DNA of 64,000 nt from Centroberyx gerrardi (GCF_048128805.1 NC_136000.1:22190946-22254945); one strand, 5' to 3'. Positions 1 through 12,619 are shown, numbered from the stretch's first letter. The notes: generated by a model from the sequence alone, not told the origin. Numbers and translations: made by a program.

Positions 1-195
1 TGAAAGACTTCAATATCCATGTTTTGCTGTTTTAAACTTTTAACTGCGAGCCCCACCTCAGGAACTGAAGTTGAACACTGAACTTGGCTATTTCAACAAT
101 GACTCCCTTTTTACATTTATATTCCTGGCAGGCGGTGGGTATGGATCTCAGAAGTCTGCAGAGTGAAGCATGAACAGAGGAGAGAGAGGGACAGC

Positions 196-228
196 GTGTG
201 TGTGTGTGTGTGTGTGTGCGTGTGTGTT
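196..228. repeat. GT microsatellite
   Basis: Nearly pure GT dinucleotide run with one GC interruption. It produces spurious Cys/Val-rich reading frames on both strands. Confidence 0.95.
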
Positions 229-1616
229 TATGCATGGGTATGCACGAGCATCTAAATGTGTGTTTGTGCAGGGATGCATGTGTGAGCGTGTGTGCACATT
301 CCAGCTCCTACTACAGTATGCGTGCGTATTTGGATTTGAAGTGGCTGCTCCCTCCCTGCCAGCCAGCCTCCTCCACCCTGCTTGTTTCTCACAGCAGAGC
401 CAGTGTGCCTGAGGGGAAGGCTGGGAAAACATCTGGGGGAGAACATGCAGTAGGAGGGAGACCCGACCTACCTGCTGCTGCCTCCACGCCGCCTGCAGCC
501 GAGCGGAGTCAGTTAGCGCGGGGCAGACACCCTAAATACGATACCTTCAATATTTGCTTTGGCTGGGTTTGACCGATTCGTTAAAGGATGTACTGTTAGA
601 GGAGACACTTTTAACCTGCAATAACAATCCTAGTTTGGGTTCACATCCTCATTTAAAACCCCTTAAGGGAAAAGTGAACACACTGTGTATGTATTTTGTT
701 TTGCTACTTTCTGTTTATATGTGCAGAACTATAGCAGCACCGTTTCTGCTTCTTGAGCTTGTGTGTGTAAAAAAGCGTTAGAGGATGTGGGTTTTTTTTG
801 GAAAGATGAGCTTGCATGACTGATTGAGTCCAACTTTAAGGGGATATTGCAAATTGCTCAATTACAGCTTGGCCGATGTTCACCCCTCAGTACGAGTGCA
901 ATCGTTCACCCTCAAGACTCAACAAAGACGACATTGTTATCGGTAGGATTTTCCACATTTTCTATAATAAGTGGTAGAGTCGAGCTGACCTGGGCTCCCC
1001 CCCAGAGGTTTCCAACATTGTTCAGTTTGAATGACCGCATTGCCCATGCCGGGTTTCTCACATTATCAAAGTGACAGGAATATTTGCTAACGGAGGCCCT
1101 GAACAGCGAGGGTCATCCCCAGGAGGAGGTGCTGCGGTACGGGGGAGCAACAGGGAGCGGCACGCGGCCCCGGGCCTCATCACTCTCTGCCAGACATGGC
1201 CCACTTCCAGTCAGTGTCTGCGCTACACACAGCCACTCTGCAAAGTCAGAATGATAGATTACACTAGGTGAGTTAAACAATTACTGGGCAATTTGGAGCT
1301 CCGGGCCTCATGAATTGCTGGTCTCCCATCCCGAAACAACTCAGAGAACAGTAATGAATCAACATTCGGCAAATAAAGTCAGAAAAAAAAAAGTGATTCC
1401 ATGGTGATAATAATAACAATTTGTGGGGATGGAGTGATGTATTTTTGACTGTCAAGGACTCACCTCTGTGCAGTTTTTCCTGACAGATGGTGGATTGAAA
1501 GATTGAAAAAGAATTATGAAACCGTAAACATGCACATGCACACAAACGCACCAAGACAAAGAGAGATAAACATAAACACACAGAACAAAATGCACATGCA
1601 AGTACATGCCCACACA

Positions 1617-1662
1617 CATCCACACACACTCACACACACACACACACACACGCACAACACAC
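1617..1662. repeat. CA microsatellite
   Basis: Imperfect CA dinucleotide tract. A longer degenerate CA-rich zone precedes it from about 1530. Confidence 0.93.
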
Positions 1663-2219
1663 ACTGTGCTTTTATCTTCATGTGAACATGAGCGCAGTAA
1701 GGAAGCCCCACAGCTTTACACTGGGCAGGGTGTTATCAGGCAGATGACTGATAACTGACTTGTCTGCCCATCATGAGTCCAGCAGGCCGGCAATCAGGAC
1801 GTTATTCAGGAATGTGAGAGCAGGACATGTGCTCGACGTGTCACTGTGATGACGCAGGAGACAGTGGGGGTCTGGGCCCTCTGTTGGGACGGCAGCAGCT
1901 CACACATTATATCTGCCAGTTTGCAGACATGGGACTCTTGGGAGGAGCAGGGGGAAATGGAGATAAACCATGTGGATAACAGTTAGGTGTTGATACTGTG
2001 TGGATATCAAGCACAGATTATGTGTGTGATGTGTTTTAAAGTGTCTTTTTTTGTTTTTTTTCTTACATATAAACAAGCAAACAAACATAGCCTAGAACAT
2101 AGATATAATACAGAGATATACAGTATGTACATAAGGAAATGTATATGTACATGAGGGAAATATATTATCTAGTGATGACATACAGACACATATACGCATA
2201 ACAAACAGACATTAAATAA

Positions 2220-2345
2220 TGTGTCTGCACATTTGTGTGTGTTTGCATGTGCATGCATGTGTCTGCGTGTGTGTATGTATGTGTGAGTGGACATGTGCGT
2301 GTATATGTGTGTCTGTATGTGTTTGTAGGTGCATTTGTATCCATT
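2220..2345. repeat. Degenerate TG-rich simple repeat
   Basis: Purine-pyrimidine alternating tract of TGTG, TGCATG and TATG words, an eroded microsatellite. Confidence 0.75.
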
Positions 2346-3074
2346 TGCAATAAAGGAAGAATGTGAGGCCAAGTCACAAAAAGAGAGATAGAAAGAAAGG
2401 AAACATACAAGTGCATTTATGGGAGAAAGTAGCCTACGCATGGAAAACAGAAAGGCGCTAGTTCAAATGTTTATTTATGTAGATTGCAGTCTGTGTGTGA
2501 ATGTAGTGTTAACCTAAGCATGACCATAGTTTATCTCTGTCTGTATGAGAGCAAGACTTTTTATAGAGCCTTTGCATATTCTCCACTCTATACATCCTCC
2601 ACTGAATTGGATCCGCTATGGCAAACAAAATCCCCATCTGGTTTCATCTAATTGACGCCTTACATTCCAGCACATTCCATAGTGTATTGCCTGGAATACT
2701 TTGACTCATCCAATCTTCCCCGCGTTGTAAATGTCTTCCCTGCTGCTTGTTTTCCTCTGTTGTTGTGAATCTAATGCCTTCAAAACTGACATATACAGTC
2801 AATAGCAATAGCAGTGCAGAGAGGAAGAGTGGGAAAGGTTGCCTCCTCACTGGAAGAGGCAATGCAGAGGATATGTACAGTGTAGGATCAGGCCTACAGA
2901 AACAGGAGTGTGGGAATGCTGTTCATTAACATAGAAGGTGTTGTAGAGCAGAAAGTTATCGGTAAACAGCATTAATAGTGCATGAGAGCTGTGGTTTGTT
3001 TTCTTTTTTGACTGGCAATTTAGATACACGTTACATGCTCCCTGGGAATACCTCCTTGTTTTATCTCTCTCTCT

Positions 3075-3119
3075 CTCACACACACACACACACCCACACA
3101 CACACACACACACACCCAC
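3075..3119. repeat. CT then CA compound microsatellite
   Basis: A short CT run (3064-3076) passes into a CA tract with two CCC interruptions. Confidence 0.93.
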
Positions 3120-4009
3120 AGACAGACTCAGACGGAGACAAAGCGACACAGACACACAGAGAAGCGACAGACACTCAAACATGCACACAGGGAGTGAGTG
3201 TACCCTTCCTGCCACAAGGATTTAACTTCTTTTTTTTTTTTTATCTATGGAAATATTGCACTTTGCTTCACATTTTGTGCCGCTGAGTGTTCATGTCCAG
3301 CAGCGTCAAGTGGCAGCAGGAAACTTAAAAGGTCCCAGTGTTTACCAGCGGCTCCGTATGATGTCATTCATTTAAAATGGCCCAGAGGAAAATATCCCCT
3401 TGCAGCAAATCTCATTTTATGACATTAGTCATATTCTTTAATTACTCTAGCGCCATCGGTGCTAAATGAGCAATTACTTCAGAACAGTGTTGAATTTAGC
3501 TGGATTGCTGTGTCTGTTTGTCAAAGGTTCATGGGCCTTTTTCATATTTTTCTCAGTCTCCATGATACTCGGCGACTGTATTCTTGATTTTAGTGCGACA
3601 TGCCACACACACACATTCTTCCCTCCCCTCCCCATATGAGATAACTGTAAGTACGAAAGTAACGCTGCTCTCCAGACTCTCCCTGAAGCTCGTAGAAGGT
3701 AGTGCAGCAGGAGCAGAGAGATCGTTGCCAACACGGCTCACTGACTTCAGATCTTTCCCTGCTGCTGCTGATTGCCAGTATTGTCTGGAATGCATCCTGC
3801 GGGAAGCATGCAACTCATGGATATTATACACAGAGTTATTACCCTTGACAGAAGAAATGAGATGAAAAGGGAGCAGTAATGGCAAAAGAGCTGTTACCTC
3901 GGGATAGAATAACACGCGGCCTACAGGGAGGCTGGTTTCCCTCTGATTGGAGAAGATTGCGTAATACCAGTTGTGCCCTTGTTGTGCTTCAGTCAGCCAT
4001 CGCAAGACC

Positions 4010-4012
<3 letters not shown>

Positions 4013-4043
<31 letters not shown>
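4013..4043. repeat. GT microsatellite
   Basis: Pure GT dinucleotide run of about 15 units. Confidence 0.95.
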
Positions 4044-4044
<1 letters not shown>

Positions 4045-6095
4045 TGCATTGTGTGTTGATGAATTGTATAGTATGTACTTCAATGTGTGTCTTTTGCTTG
4101 ACCTATTGGCATGCCTGTCTCTCTTTGTCAGCTTTCAGTTGCTGTGTGTTGCTATTGCTCCCATGCTGATGCCTCTGTCTCCACTCAGCTCGGGTCTCCA
4201 TCTCTCTCTTATTTTTCTCTTTGCACTCACTCAACATCAGTTACTTGATGTACTGTTGATTCAACACCTGTGTTTTCCATCAGATCTCATTACTGAGGCG
4301 GAGCGATCGTTACCGTACATAGAATTAAGGATTGATTTTACGAGAAAATTCATTAGATAACCTTCCTGAAGATTGTTCTTAATTGAAAGAGACAAGCTCC
4401 GTAATCAATGGACTGTCGGGAGGCACGAGGCTCCATGTTAGAGGCAGGATAGGCTAGATCAGAACTAATGGACTTGCCTCAGGCAGTGTCAAGGAGAAGG
4501 TGCGATTCCAGTTCGATAAACGTCATCAATAACACAGTATTGTACAGCTACAACCTCCCTTTCCTTTGGCAGTCTACTCATACTTCTTTCAGAGCAATGC
4601 ACCTTTTACTCCCCTGCAATAGCAACAGCAAGAGGATATTAAATAGAGTGTATCCTGCATCCGGTTGCCCAGCAATCGGAAATATTCAATTTAGACTCAG
4701 CTGTACACATTGTATTCTCCAGAGAGCATGTCTCACTTCAACTAGACAGAAAGTGACCAGGTTCTAATAACTGAAAATTTTCTTTGTGCATCTTCCATTT
4801 GTGTGTTGGGATTGTGAATACAATATATATAAGTATGGAAGATGGCTTGTTATTATTATTATTAGCATCTGTGTGTGTATGCGCATATGTGCATTTGGCT
4901 CAGCCAGTGTCGACATGCCTTCTCCCTATACCATGTTCCTAATTTAAGCAGACATTTGCATGTGTACATGTATTTTCTCACCAGGCCCGTGGGATCTGAC
5001 TCTGTCACGGCGGTTGTACAGTTCCCCTTTATATCCCTGTGGCTGCTGCACTACTAACCCATTAAAGACTTGTGGCGATCTCAGACCATACTGTGGTCAC
5101 TCGGGAACCCAGACCAAGACCATACCTCTGCAGTTTTACAGTCAGCCCAGGCATACCAACACTCCCTCTGAAAGACACAGCATGAGTTTCATATTTACAC
5201 CTTTATTTCTATGACTCAACGTACAGTGAAGATCATTGAGGCTGAACAAAGCAGCCATTTAAAGCAGCGTAGGCATTCTAACACGTCCGAACACACGTCC
5301 CCGCTCCATTTCCCGCTCTCCATCGCTCTATGTCTCCCTCTCTGATCCCTCTCTCAGTATACATATGGTAGCCATCTGGCCTGGCAGAACAGAGCCGGAG
5401 CCCAGAGTGGGGCAGTAGTACTGTGGCCTGTGTACAGTAACAACACGGTTAACCCCTTACAGCCATACTGTAGCGCTAAGCAAAGCCTTTCTCTCCTGCT
5501 CTCTGCTATCCCGTTATACAGTAACTGTGTCTTTCTCTTACTTTCTCACCTTGGTGTGCATTTCTCTCACTGTCACTCTGCCTTATTCTCACCCTTAATC
5601 AAATACTAAGCTATAATTGAGCCAGATCACAATCATATTCAGTATGTTATCTCATTAATCCTCCAAAGTGCTCTGCCTCAGAGTGCCTGCATGTGCAAGA
5701 TAGTTGTGATTTTCCAAATCAATGCTAGACTCTGTTGCCTCTGTATCTTCTTCTGTTTGTGTGAAACCCAAAGCTAGTATTCCTGCAGAGCTTCTGGGGA
5801 AGTGCAGTTCTCTGTGTGTCCCTCCAAAATAGATTTAAGTGCCGGGTAGGAGCCACATCGAGGTCAGCGTGCCTGCCCCGGTGCTCCAAGTCAAGCCTGC
5901 GACAAGTCAGTGGATCCAAACCAGTCTGCCCTCTGACAGTCAGACCCATAGATTTTGGTCAGCGGAGATGATAAAAAAAAACATTGAAAACAAGAAATAA
6001 ATGCATAAGTGCCACTACTTTTTTGTTATTCTACAACTCACATACCATGATTTGTGTGGTAAGAGAGTGTTTATAGTTGAGGTAATATGTTTGAT

Positions 6096-6308
6096 TAAAA
6101 AGTCAATGACATATTCTGCCAAAACACTGCAAGCTGGACAAAAACCTAGCCAAAATAAACCATTTATTAACACAAGTGCATAGTGACAAACTGCACTTGC
6201 ACCTTTAAGTTTGTCACTATGCATTTGTGTTTGTAAACGAATTATTTTGGCTAGATTTTTGTTCCGCTAATTTTTGGCAGTGTGCAGAATATGCCTTTGA
6301 CTTTTTTA
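6096..6308. mobile_element. Long palindrome (foldback MITE-like element)
   Basis: Two arms of about 97 and 101 bases are inverted copies of each other around a 15-base loop (6193-6207). The arms share, in inverted order, blocks such as AGTCAAWGRCATATTCTGC, CTAGCCAAAATAA and GCATAGTGACAAACT, with scattered mismatches and small indels. This structure fits a foldback or miniature inverted-repeat element. A long-hairpin small-RNA source is possible but unproven. It lies in the large 5' intron of abtb3. Confidence 0.75.
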
Positions 6309-6708
6309 CGTTTTACTTCCTCTGAAGTTTGTTCCATGCACCTACAGCAACGAGTCATCAGAGCCCAACAACATTCTTCTACAATGTTGTTAGTTAAACA
6401 ATGATTTTATCATTGATCCCTTACTGATGTACCAGAACAAGTGTTTATAATTAAAGTACTGAGCATTTTAAATGTTGTTTTTTTTTTTATGTTAATCCTT
6501 GTGTTGCTTGCAGCACTAAGGGAGTCAGTGTTCCAAACCAAACCGGGGACTTCCATGTCCCAGATCCTTTCTGTGAGGCTGCCTATCACAGAATATCCTT
6601 CTTATTGACTATGATGCATTCATTGCACAATGACATCTTAATGGGAACTCCTGTACACATTACTTCTTCTCCAGTAACGGTGCCTTGCCTGGAGCATCTT
6701 CCTCTCCC

Positions 6709-6794
6709 CTCTCCTCTCCTCTTCTCTCCTCTCCTCTCTCTCTCTCATTCTCTCTCTGTCTCTCTCTCTCTCTCTCTCCCTCCCTCCCTCTCTC

Positions 6795-6838
<44 letters not shown>
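6709..6838. repeat. CT microsatellite
   Basis: Long polypyrimidine tract of CTCTCC, TCTC and CCCT words that becomes nearly pure CT at the 3' end. Its complement is the GA-rich frame that mimics an Arg/Glu protein. Confidence 0.95.
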
Positions 6839-6841
<3 letters not shown>

Positions 6842-7502
6842 TGCTTAGAGACTGAGCGACACTCTGAATAGCTACCATATGGCAAACAGGACCCGTCCAT
6901 TTATAGAGAGGCAGGTGCCCAACATCATCTATAGATCCTAAAACAATCACCACAAATTAGGGCTGCAAGTACTGAACTAATGCAGTGTTCTACGCAACAG
7001 AAAGGCAAACCAGTAAACAACACAACATCTCTATCCCAAAAAACTGGCAGGCGGGTTTGTGGTGCAGTGACAGGGTGTCAATCAGGAGGAAAATGCAGAC
7101 AGGAGTTCCCATCACGCAAGGCCAGAAAGCGGCTACAGTCGCTGGCTGGCTGGCATGTAAGAGCTCCATCACTTCCTCCCTGAGGGCAGACAGTGCCTTG
7201 CATTAGGACGCAGAGACCCAGTGAGTCACCTTGCCGCAGCCGAGCCTGAGAGCATCCAGCACTTCACTGTCAGCTGGTCCCGCTCTCTATGTTATTCCCC
7301 CAACCAAGGTTAAGGAGCTGGACAGTTAAAAGCTCAAGTGTAACAGCAAGGTGTTTTAACACGCAGATTTTTTGTTTTTTGTATTTAGGTTTGTCGATGA
7401 TTGCGCCTCCTGTGTTGCTGTCCTCACATGCTGGGTGTGCAAGCTCATTTTATATGCCTGTTTTTTATATGATTATTTATCTGATGTGTTTTCTTATGGT
7501 AT

Positions 7503-7735
7503 GTTAGATTAGATTAGATTAGATTAGATAGCTTTATTGTCTGTTTGCGCAGATATTTGTCTTTGCGTACATAAAGTGCTTGGACATACATAAAGTGCTT
7601 GGATATACAATATACACTTAACATACTGTGACTCTTGGCCAGCCAATGACATGTTTTCTCGGCCTTCTTGTCTTTTAAAAGAGGACCACATTGGAAATAA
7701 GTTTTGGAAACTTCATGTGTTATCCTCAATGATTT
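7503..7735 (-). mobile_element. Non-LTR retrotransposon 3' tail (inverted)
   Basis: The + strand starts with five GATTA units followed by GATAGCTTTATTGTCTG. The - strand therefore ends in AATAAAGC plus a short tandem tail, the typical 3' end of fish LINE-like elements. A 20-base word (ACATAAAGTGCTTGGA and flanks) is tandemly duplicated at 7569-7604. The family is not identified. Confidence 0.55.
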
Positions 7736-9175
7736 ATGAATTAATGCATGACTGATGGCTGTGCATTATTTCTGATTATCAAATAAACATATAAACAAAT
7801 ATTTGGGATCAGGAAGTTTGGATTCACAATGTTTTGACGATATCAGGAATTAACTCCCCCAGGATCCCTATGAGGAAATAGAGTTATTAGTAAACTACGA
7901 TATGTTAAGTTTTTTTTTTTTTGCTAGCCAACTTTGTAGCCTGAAAGAATAACAACATGCCATTACAAAAGGCTCTAATTTGTCTTGAAATAGCCGTAAA
8001 CAAAGCTTTGACATACACCACCCTGGTATTTTTGTATCACTCAGTCTGTCCAGCGGAACTCACAGTAGGTGTGACTGAAGGACGGCCAAGGGATGGGGAG
8101 ATAGAGAGAGAGAGAACAGAGGGAGGAAAGCTTCCCCACCATCATCCTGGACCGCTCCTTGGCGGTAGCCTTGAATCTCTCTGCATGTTTAGTCTCTTTC
8201 CTGCACCCTCTGTCCCAGGTCAACTCAACTCAGGCAGCCCTGTGTGACCACCACAACCTCCAAAATAAAAAAAACAATGAAACCAATAGAACAAAGGTGA
8301 TATGGATGATGTGAGAGTGAAAGAGCAGGCTTTTTGATCCTGTTAAAGTCAAATCAGTGGTGTTGCCGAGTCAAGATTGTATGTGGACCCGACTGCAATT
8401 ATGAAAATTATGGCTTTTGCAGCTCAATTTCCTGCTGGGGGTCCTCAGTCTGCGCACATCAAAAGAGGTGGAGCAGGAATCCTATGGCCGTGGTCTGAGT
8501 GGGCTATTTACCTAGTTCTATAATTGTGTGAAATGTTAGAGCAGGCAGGAGAAAATCAGAGTTAAGAAGGTGGCAGGGCAGCCCTCCCGCTGGTTTAAGT
8601 GGTTTAAGCTGGATTTCCCGGAGCTTTGCACAATTGCTCACCAAAGAGGGCACACTGCGAGCTGTAAAAGCAATAAAAAGGTGTTTCAGAGCAATCAGGC
8701 CAAAGCCAGGTGCCAGCAGAAACAGAAAAAAAAGAACGTTTCTTTTCTTTACTACTGATCTTGTTTCGAAATGTTTTATTACATCTACAAAATATGGTAG
8801 CCCCGGCAATATTGTCTGGTGCTTTGGCTGAAACCTGTATCTGCACAAGACACCTGACACCAGTGTGGCAGATGGTGGTGTCTCCTACTCTTTGTTCCAG
8901 AGTCATGCATGTTGTCAGTCGCTCTCTGGCCTCACCTGACCAGGATGTAGATGAGAGGGTGCCGTGGTTTTTGTTCTGTGAAGTGTGACCTCGCAGCACG
9001 GAGCACCTGTTCTATCCTCATCTGTTATTACCTCCACTGTGGGAACTTAGCAACTAACCCTAACCTCAAGAGTTCATCCTATCGGTGGTGTTTCAATATT
9101 TAATATTTCAATAGCCAAGAGTATAAACTAAACAACTTTGACTCATTTCCAAGAAATCTTTTTCCAGGTGCTGGA

Positions 9176-9535
9176 TAGAGATGCATCATACGCGAGATGG
9201 GGTTCATGATTCGATACAACCACGATACGATGTAATGAATTAAAGTTCAGTGATGACAAAGTCTGACTGTACAGAATTATGTTTATTTCTAAGCCACAAA
9301 TCTTTCTAGTAATGACACTGGCTTGCTAGAATGTAAACAACAATTTAAAAATGTCATTACAAAGTGCAAATAATATAATTTGGATGGAGAGCTTGTGAAA
9401 TTGTGATAGGTAAGCCGTCTCATTTGTGATTACTACAGCAGAATAAAATAGAGCAAATATTTTCTGCTCCACGATACTTATTGTCACTTCTTTGTATTGC
9501 GATATACTGAGTTTCGATATAGCGTCCCATCCCTA
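9176..9535 (+). mobile_element. hAT-like non-autonomous element, copy 1
   Basis: Left end TAGAGATGCATCATACG and right end GCGTCCCATCCCTA are inverted and resemble the TAGGGATGGGACG termini of fish hAT elements. The 360-base body is AT-rich with no transposase frame. A second, opposite copy of the same family lies at 31463-31780 and matches over long blocks, for example AAGCCACAAATCTTTCTAGT and the complement of CATTTTATTCTGCTGTA. Confidence 0.8.
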
Positions 9536-10354
9536 GTTATTACGCTCAAAGAAAATATTTAGGACACCAACACTGACTGCCCATATTTCTCTATCACTAA
9601 ATGTTTCTATTGTCTAAATGGTTAGAGGAGAGGTAAAGTGAATTGCCTAAAGAACTGTCTATTCCCAAGAGACAAATGAAGAATGCCACCTTCACCGCAG
9701 GGAGCATGTAAATTAAATTAGCAGCATATAAAGACAGAGGAGCTGTTAAAACCAAAGCTACTTTTTTTTTTCCCCAGTGACTAAGTAGAGAGCCATTGGT
9801 TACAGCCGTCTCATGAGTTGACATACTGCGAACGCTAAGTGGGGTGCAGCGCAAAGCTAGAGAGGAATAGGAAACTGTCAGCAGAACGAAGTGGAAAGCA
9901 ATCTGCCTTGTCACCCTCGGAGCAGGGAAGAATAACTAATGCACAGAGGGAAGATGTGAGTAATGAAAGTGCATCTGAAATATTACATATTAGTTTTGGG
10001 ACAATACCTTGGCAGGCGCACGCTGAGAAGCATAATTACCATCTAGTCTGCCCTCAATTGTTTTCTCATTCATTCACTCTCACTTTTTAGACAAATAGAT
10101 AAACACATGTAACAACCTCTTACGCTGAACCTCTTTATCCTTTTGTAACGATATGATGAATCAGTAAAGTCACAAACGACACAGTGAAACATCACTGACA
10201 TTTATGAGGAGATATCTGTCGTTTATTCCTCTTTCATGTCATGAAAAATAACAATTCTCATGCACAAAGGTGAGAACAAGACATAGCCGTAATCGGCGGG
10301 GGGCAGGGAGCCGGAGGGACTCGTCCCCCCCAATGTTCAAAGTAGGCAAAATTG

Positions 10355-10660
10355 CAAAAGATAAGATAAGATAGCTTTTGATTAATCCCCTTGTGGAAAT
10401 TCATGGAAGCTTGCCTCCCTGTCGAGGAATTGAACCTTGGTCTCCTGTGTGACGGGCAGGGATAGTAGCCCTAATGAGGAGCACAAACTGTTTGGGCTGG
10501 GTGGCCCACACCTTTGGAGCGGCTGGCAGGTTGGCTTCAGCGAGACACGAACCGGCACGAGAGAAGCGAGAGACGCCACCAATCTGCTGCTCCTGCTCCA
10601 TCTCTCGGTGTCTCGTGTCGGTTTTGACAGGATTGCGATCATTTGAAGGCCTGTTTTCAC
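10355..10660 (-). mobile_element. tRNA-derived SINE with LINE-like tail
   Basis: On the - strand a B-box-like word, GGTTCAATTCC, lies around 10427-10437. It is followed by GAATTTCCACAAGGGGATTAAT and a (CTTAT)n tail at 10360-10376. Pol III promoter head plus shared LINE 3' tail is the standard architecture of fish SINEs. The 5' boundary near 10660 is uncertain. Confidence 0.6.
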
Positions 10661-10820
10661 AGGCTCCTCATTTCTCTCAGAAACACATTTCAGTGAACTA
10701 TTAACTTAATATAAGAGAAAGTTTCCGAACACGCCCATCAAGCGTCCAATAGCTCCTGGTCTGAAATGAGGATCGTGTAAAAAGGTTCCCAAAGAGAGCC
10801 TCTTTACCAGCGCCCAGGGG

Positions 10821-10854
10821 AGCTTCATACCTTACCGTGTTACGGTATGAAGCT
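10821..10854. repeat. Inverted repeat (11-bp perfect stem)
   Basis: AGCTTCATACC and GGTATGAAGCT flank a 12-base loop that itself contains a TACCG/CGGTA inverted pair. The DNA could form a hairpin. No terminator or RNA role is implied. Confidence 0.8.
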
Positions 10855-10919
10855 GAACACCTCAAGCGGGGCCTTTTATGCCCTGAGCTGCTGCGACCAA
10901 ACACTCAGAATTCTGATTG

Positions 10920-11030
10920 TGATGTCATCAGTGCAGCGGAGACAGGCTCTGATTGGTAGAGCAGAGTCCAGCAACATCCAATGATGTCATAATCGTTTAG
11001 AATGGAGAAGTGAAGCCGTGTTCTGATTGG
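10920..11030. promoter_or_regulatory. Candidate CCAAT/CRE-like regulatory cluster
   Basis: Within about 110 bases there are two inverted CCAAT boxes (ATTGG at 10952-10956 and 11026-11030), one forward CCAAT (10978-10982) and two CRE/AP-1-like words (TGATGTCATCA at 10920-10930, TGATGTCAT at 10982-10990). The spacing resembles NF-Y/CREB promoters. It could be a cryptic or alternative promoter in the abtb3 intron, or part of an unrecognised repeat. Confidence 0.3.
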
Positions 11031-11218
11031 TTATGATTGAATGCCAAAAATGAGTTTGGATTATTTGAAATGATATTTAGCCTATTAACTAGAACTTTAT
11101 TTCTATTTGGAGTAGGCTTGTAGATGCATGCATTTACAAGTCACTTTTCAAGACTAATGTTATGTAAAATAAATCAAAATTTATGTGCAATTGGATGTGA
11201 CATGCTTCTTAGGTGCAT

Positions 11219-11224
11219 GTGTGT

Positions 11225-11279
<55 letters not shown>
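11219..11279. repeat. GT microsatellite
   Basis: Nearly uninterrupted GT run of about 30 units. Confidence 0.96.
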
Positions 11280-11280
<1 letters not shown>

Positions 11281-11821
11281 TATAGAGCCTTGAAGCATAA
11301 ACACGCTGCCTCCAGCTGGTCCAGCTGCACCGGGATGAAAGCGACGAACAACTCAGAGAAATTGTGTGGCTGAGTTCAGAAAATAAATAATAAATAATAA
11401 ATGTATTTGAATAGAGTTAAGTTGTCCAAGTAGTCCATTTTGTCCAACAATGTCTAATAGGAAATAATTGCAATATTTGTGAGAAGAATTCCCTGTAAGT
11501 CTCCTTTTTCCGTGGCCGTCACGCTCTCCCTTTCTGATTGTCCTTCCCAATTGCGCAATCCTGATAAGCAGCTCAGATGCGCGGGGCGCGTAACACACAC
11601 CCAGGAGGTCGCTGTGAATGGAGGCAGAGGTTGTCGCATCTGACAGCCTCGATTGAATCTGGATCTTCAGTTTAACAATTGATTGCCTTTTTACGTTCTT
11701 GCCAATCTAAGTTGAGTCATTACATTCATTTGCAATAGGAAATACGGTCAAATCAATGTCTGCTAAATCCTATATGGCCGACGCACAGTATCCTCGGCCA
11801 AATTCATACGCCACGTCATCA

Positions 11822-11930
11822 CTGATTGATTGATTGATTGATTGATCGATTTAGTTTATTTAAGTGTCATACACACAAGGTGCCCAGCCCACATGGACTT
11901 ACATGACACTGTCATTTAGTGACATGGGTG
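11822..11930 (-). mobile_element. LINE-like 3' tail with (TGAT)n
   Basis: Six GATT/TGAT units are followed by GATTTAGTTTATTTAAGTGTC. On the - strand this reads as an AATAAAC-type end with a short tandem tail, as in CR1/L2-like LINEs. The internal extent is uncertain. Confidence 0.5.
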
Positions 11931-12279
11931 TACAACATAATAAAAACAATAATTAATTCAGTTTGTTTGTGATACGGGACATTCATCGACCACATATGTC
12001 ATCAGTCACCAAGCATGCCAATCACATCCCAACCTCATCCCAAACTGGACTCTGCCTTGTGTTTGATACCTCTGAACCCAGTGAGTGGGCATCAAATTAA
12101 CCAGCAAAATTAAAGCATTAGAACGCAGCTGGAAAAATAATCCGCTCACTCCATCTCTGTACATGGGATCATTGCTATCATGGTGTTATCCACTGTCTAA
12201 TGTCATGTTGTAGCCAGGTCTGTGGCAAAGAAAAAGCATAGAATAAAAAAAGCTTTGAAAGGAAAACTTTAAAAACACA

Positions 12280-12425
12280 AGACCTGGTCCCATGTCATTG
12301 TGATGGGCATGGTCAGCATTCACAGACCTGAAAGACTTGCATCTTGACTTGCACTTATGAAGACTTACAGTAAGCCCTGAAAGACTTGTGACTTGACTTG
12401 AGACTTGCACCAAAAGGCTTAAAAA
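12280..12425. repeat. GACTTG-rich degenerate tandem repeat
   Basis: Words such as AAAGACTTG, TTGACTTG and AGACTTGCA recur about ten times in 140 bases on the + strand. This is a minisatellite-like pattern and codes for nothing recognisable. Confidence 0.6.
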
Positions 12426-12522
12426 CAGCTCTGCTGTCTAATAGCTGGACCATAAACACCTGTAGCCACACGCTAATGGTGACTGCTGTTTGAATAGATG
12501 CATCACTTCAATAACATTTAGT

Positions 12523-12617
<95 letters not shown>
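12523..12617. repeat. CA microsatellite
   Basis: Long CA tract with one TACACACG interruption in the middle. Confidence 0.96.

Positions 12618-12619
<2 letters not shown>

Noticed and set aside
170..572. Cys/Val-rich reading frames over the GT repeat
   Set aside because: They are translations of a dinucleotide repeat, with no family resemblance and no splice context.
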